Assembly (NCBI GenBank): GCA_030590765.1
Contig: JAUVCP010000186.1
Span: 1-5,490, forward strand
DNA length: 5,490 bases
Reading direction: 5' to 3'
DNA from: Flavobacteriaceae bacterium
GTDB taxonomy: Bacteria > Bacteroidota > Bacteroidia > Flavobacteriales > Flavobacteriaceae
Program-made: the position numbers and the translations under genes
The notes under the pieces: model-generated
Seen by the model: the letters and a program-made list of their open reading frames with translations, nothing else
Told to the model about the DNA's origin: nothing
Databases searched by the model: none
Shown: piece by piece, positions 5,277 through 5,490 of the stretch
How positions within the stretch are numbered: the first letter of the stretch is position 1
Layout of the letters: each line of letters begins with the position of its first letter

Positions 5277-5304
5277 AAACTCAGCCCCTTAAATAACATG
5301 TGCT

Positions 5305-5490
5305 ATGTTAAAAATCTTCTCAATCCAGGATCTAAAAAAGAATTGCAAAATCATTTTAAAACATTTTACTTCAGCATTGATACTATTAAATTTCATAACT
5401 GTTGTAGCTCAAAATACTAATATCAAATCTCCTGCTTTAGAAACACTTCTCCAGCAAATAGATAAAAACTATGTACCATCTGGATGGAAT
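5305..5490 (+). CDS. Secreted protein of unknown function, 5' end only
   Basis: The first 62 codons of an open frame that leaves the window. The start is the only ATG in frame after an in-frame stop at 5290-5292, and it lies a short distance after a good -7 box. Residues 1-20 are a long basic leader (several lysines), residues 21-35 are hydrophobic, and the likely signal peptidase cut falls after VVA before Q36. The Cys at 14 lies before the hydrophobic core and is not a lipobox. The mature part begins NTNIKSPALETLLQQIDKN, predicted helical, followed by YVPSGWN. I do not recognise the family: the helix-then-loop opening appears in many secreted hydrolases, but too little is present to call one. 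It lies inside the inferred integrative element, so it may be cargo. Confidence 0.65.
   Translation, partial: MLKIFSIQDLKKNCKIILKHFTSALILLNFITVVAQNTNIKSPALETLLQQIDKNYVPSGWN

Larger units (their letters stand above)
4992..5304. other. AT-rich non-coding stretch
   Basis: No convincing gene, RNA or integrase is visible on either strand. It contains a 13-bp palindrome ACTCTATTAGAGT (5020-5032), several T-runs, an 18-bp palindrome (5223-5240) and a -7 box (5269-5276) belonging to the next gene. The composition is even more AT-rich than the genes to the left, fitting transferred DNA but not proving it. Confidence 0.6.

Noticed and set aside
4900..5300. Integrase gene expected beside an att site
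   Set aside because: Neither strand has an open frame of useful length or recombinase motifs; any integrase must lie outside the window.
5298..5423. Alternative ATG at 5298 giving a 41-codon frame starting MCYVKN
   Set aside because: It is out of frame with the longer signal-peptide-bearing gene and ends quickly. The start MCYV loosely recalls SRAP proteins, but no further motif follows.

Overview
This AT-rich window looks like the chromosome of a member of the Bacteroidota, most likely a flavobacterium. Gene starts lack Shine-Dalgarno sequences. Promoters resemble the Bacteroidota type (a TAnnTTTG -7 box, with a TTG/TTTG -33 box where one is seen). The proteins are families typical of the group: a signal-bearing Gfo/Idh/MocA oxidoreductase, a DUF1080 lipoprotein, a secreted Asp-box sialidase and a 63-residue CspA-type protein.

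Region 1 (1-4345) holds four minus-strand genes in two tight pairs. Read in the direction of transcription, a cytoplasmic creatininase-family metalloprotein (4345-3575) is followed after 11 bp by a secreted sialidase (3563-2433). After a 210-bp gap comes a DUF1080 lipoprotein (2222-1461), followed after 10 bp by a Gfo/Idh/MocA oxidoreductase with a Tat-like signal (1450-113). A strong hairpin terminator (54-92) closes the cluster and probably also ends a plus-strand gene lying off the left edge. The DUF1080 and Gfo/Idh/MocA pair matches the keto-glycoside route, in which a sugar is oxidised at C3 and the glycosidic bond is then broken by elimination. The sialidase keeps all expected catalytic residues. 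A reasonable inference is a small glycan-processing locus: sialidase removes terminal sialic acids and the oxidoreductase/DUF1080 pair handles other glycosides. No transporter, SusC/SusD pair or sialic acid catabolic gene is present, so the pathway is incomplete here.

Region 2 (4346-4793) is a divergent control region with two clear inverted repeats, then a plus-strand cold-shock protein gene with its own promoter and terminator.

Region 3 (4794-5490) is the most unusual part. A minus-strand hairpin terminator sits next to a 23-nt piece matching the 3' end of a tRNA (T-loop to discriminator) with no tRNA body. Beyond it lie short motifs repeated about every 11 bp (four GGTT, then two TGACACA). 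This is what one end of an integrative element inserted in a tRNA gene looks like, and the geometry places the element to the right. No integrase is visible. After about 300 bp of AT-rich DNA, a new plus-strand gene for a secreted protein of unknown function starts and runs off the right edge.
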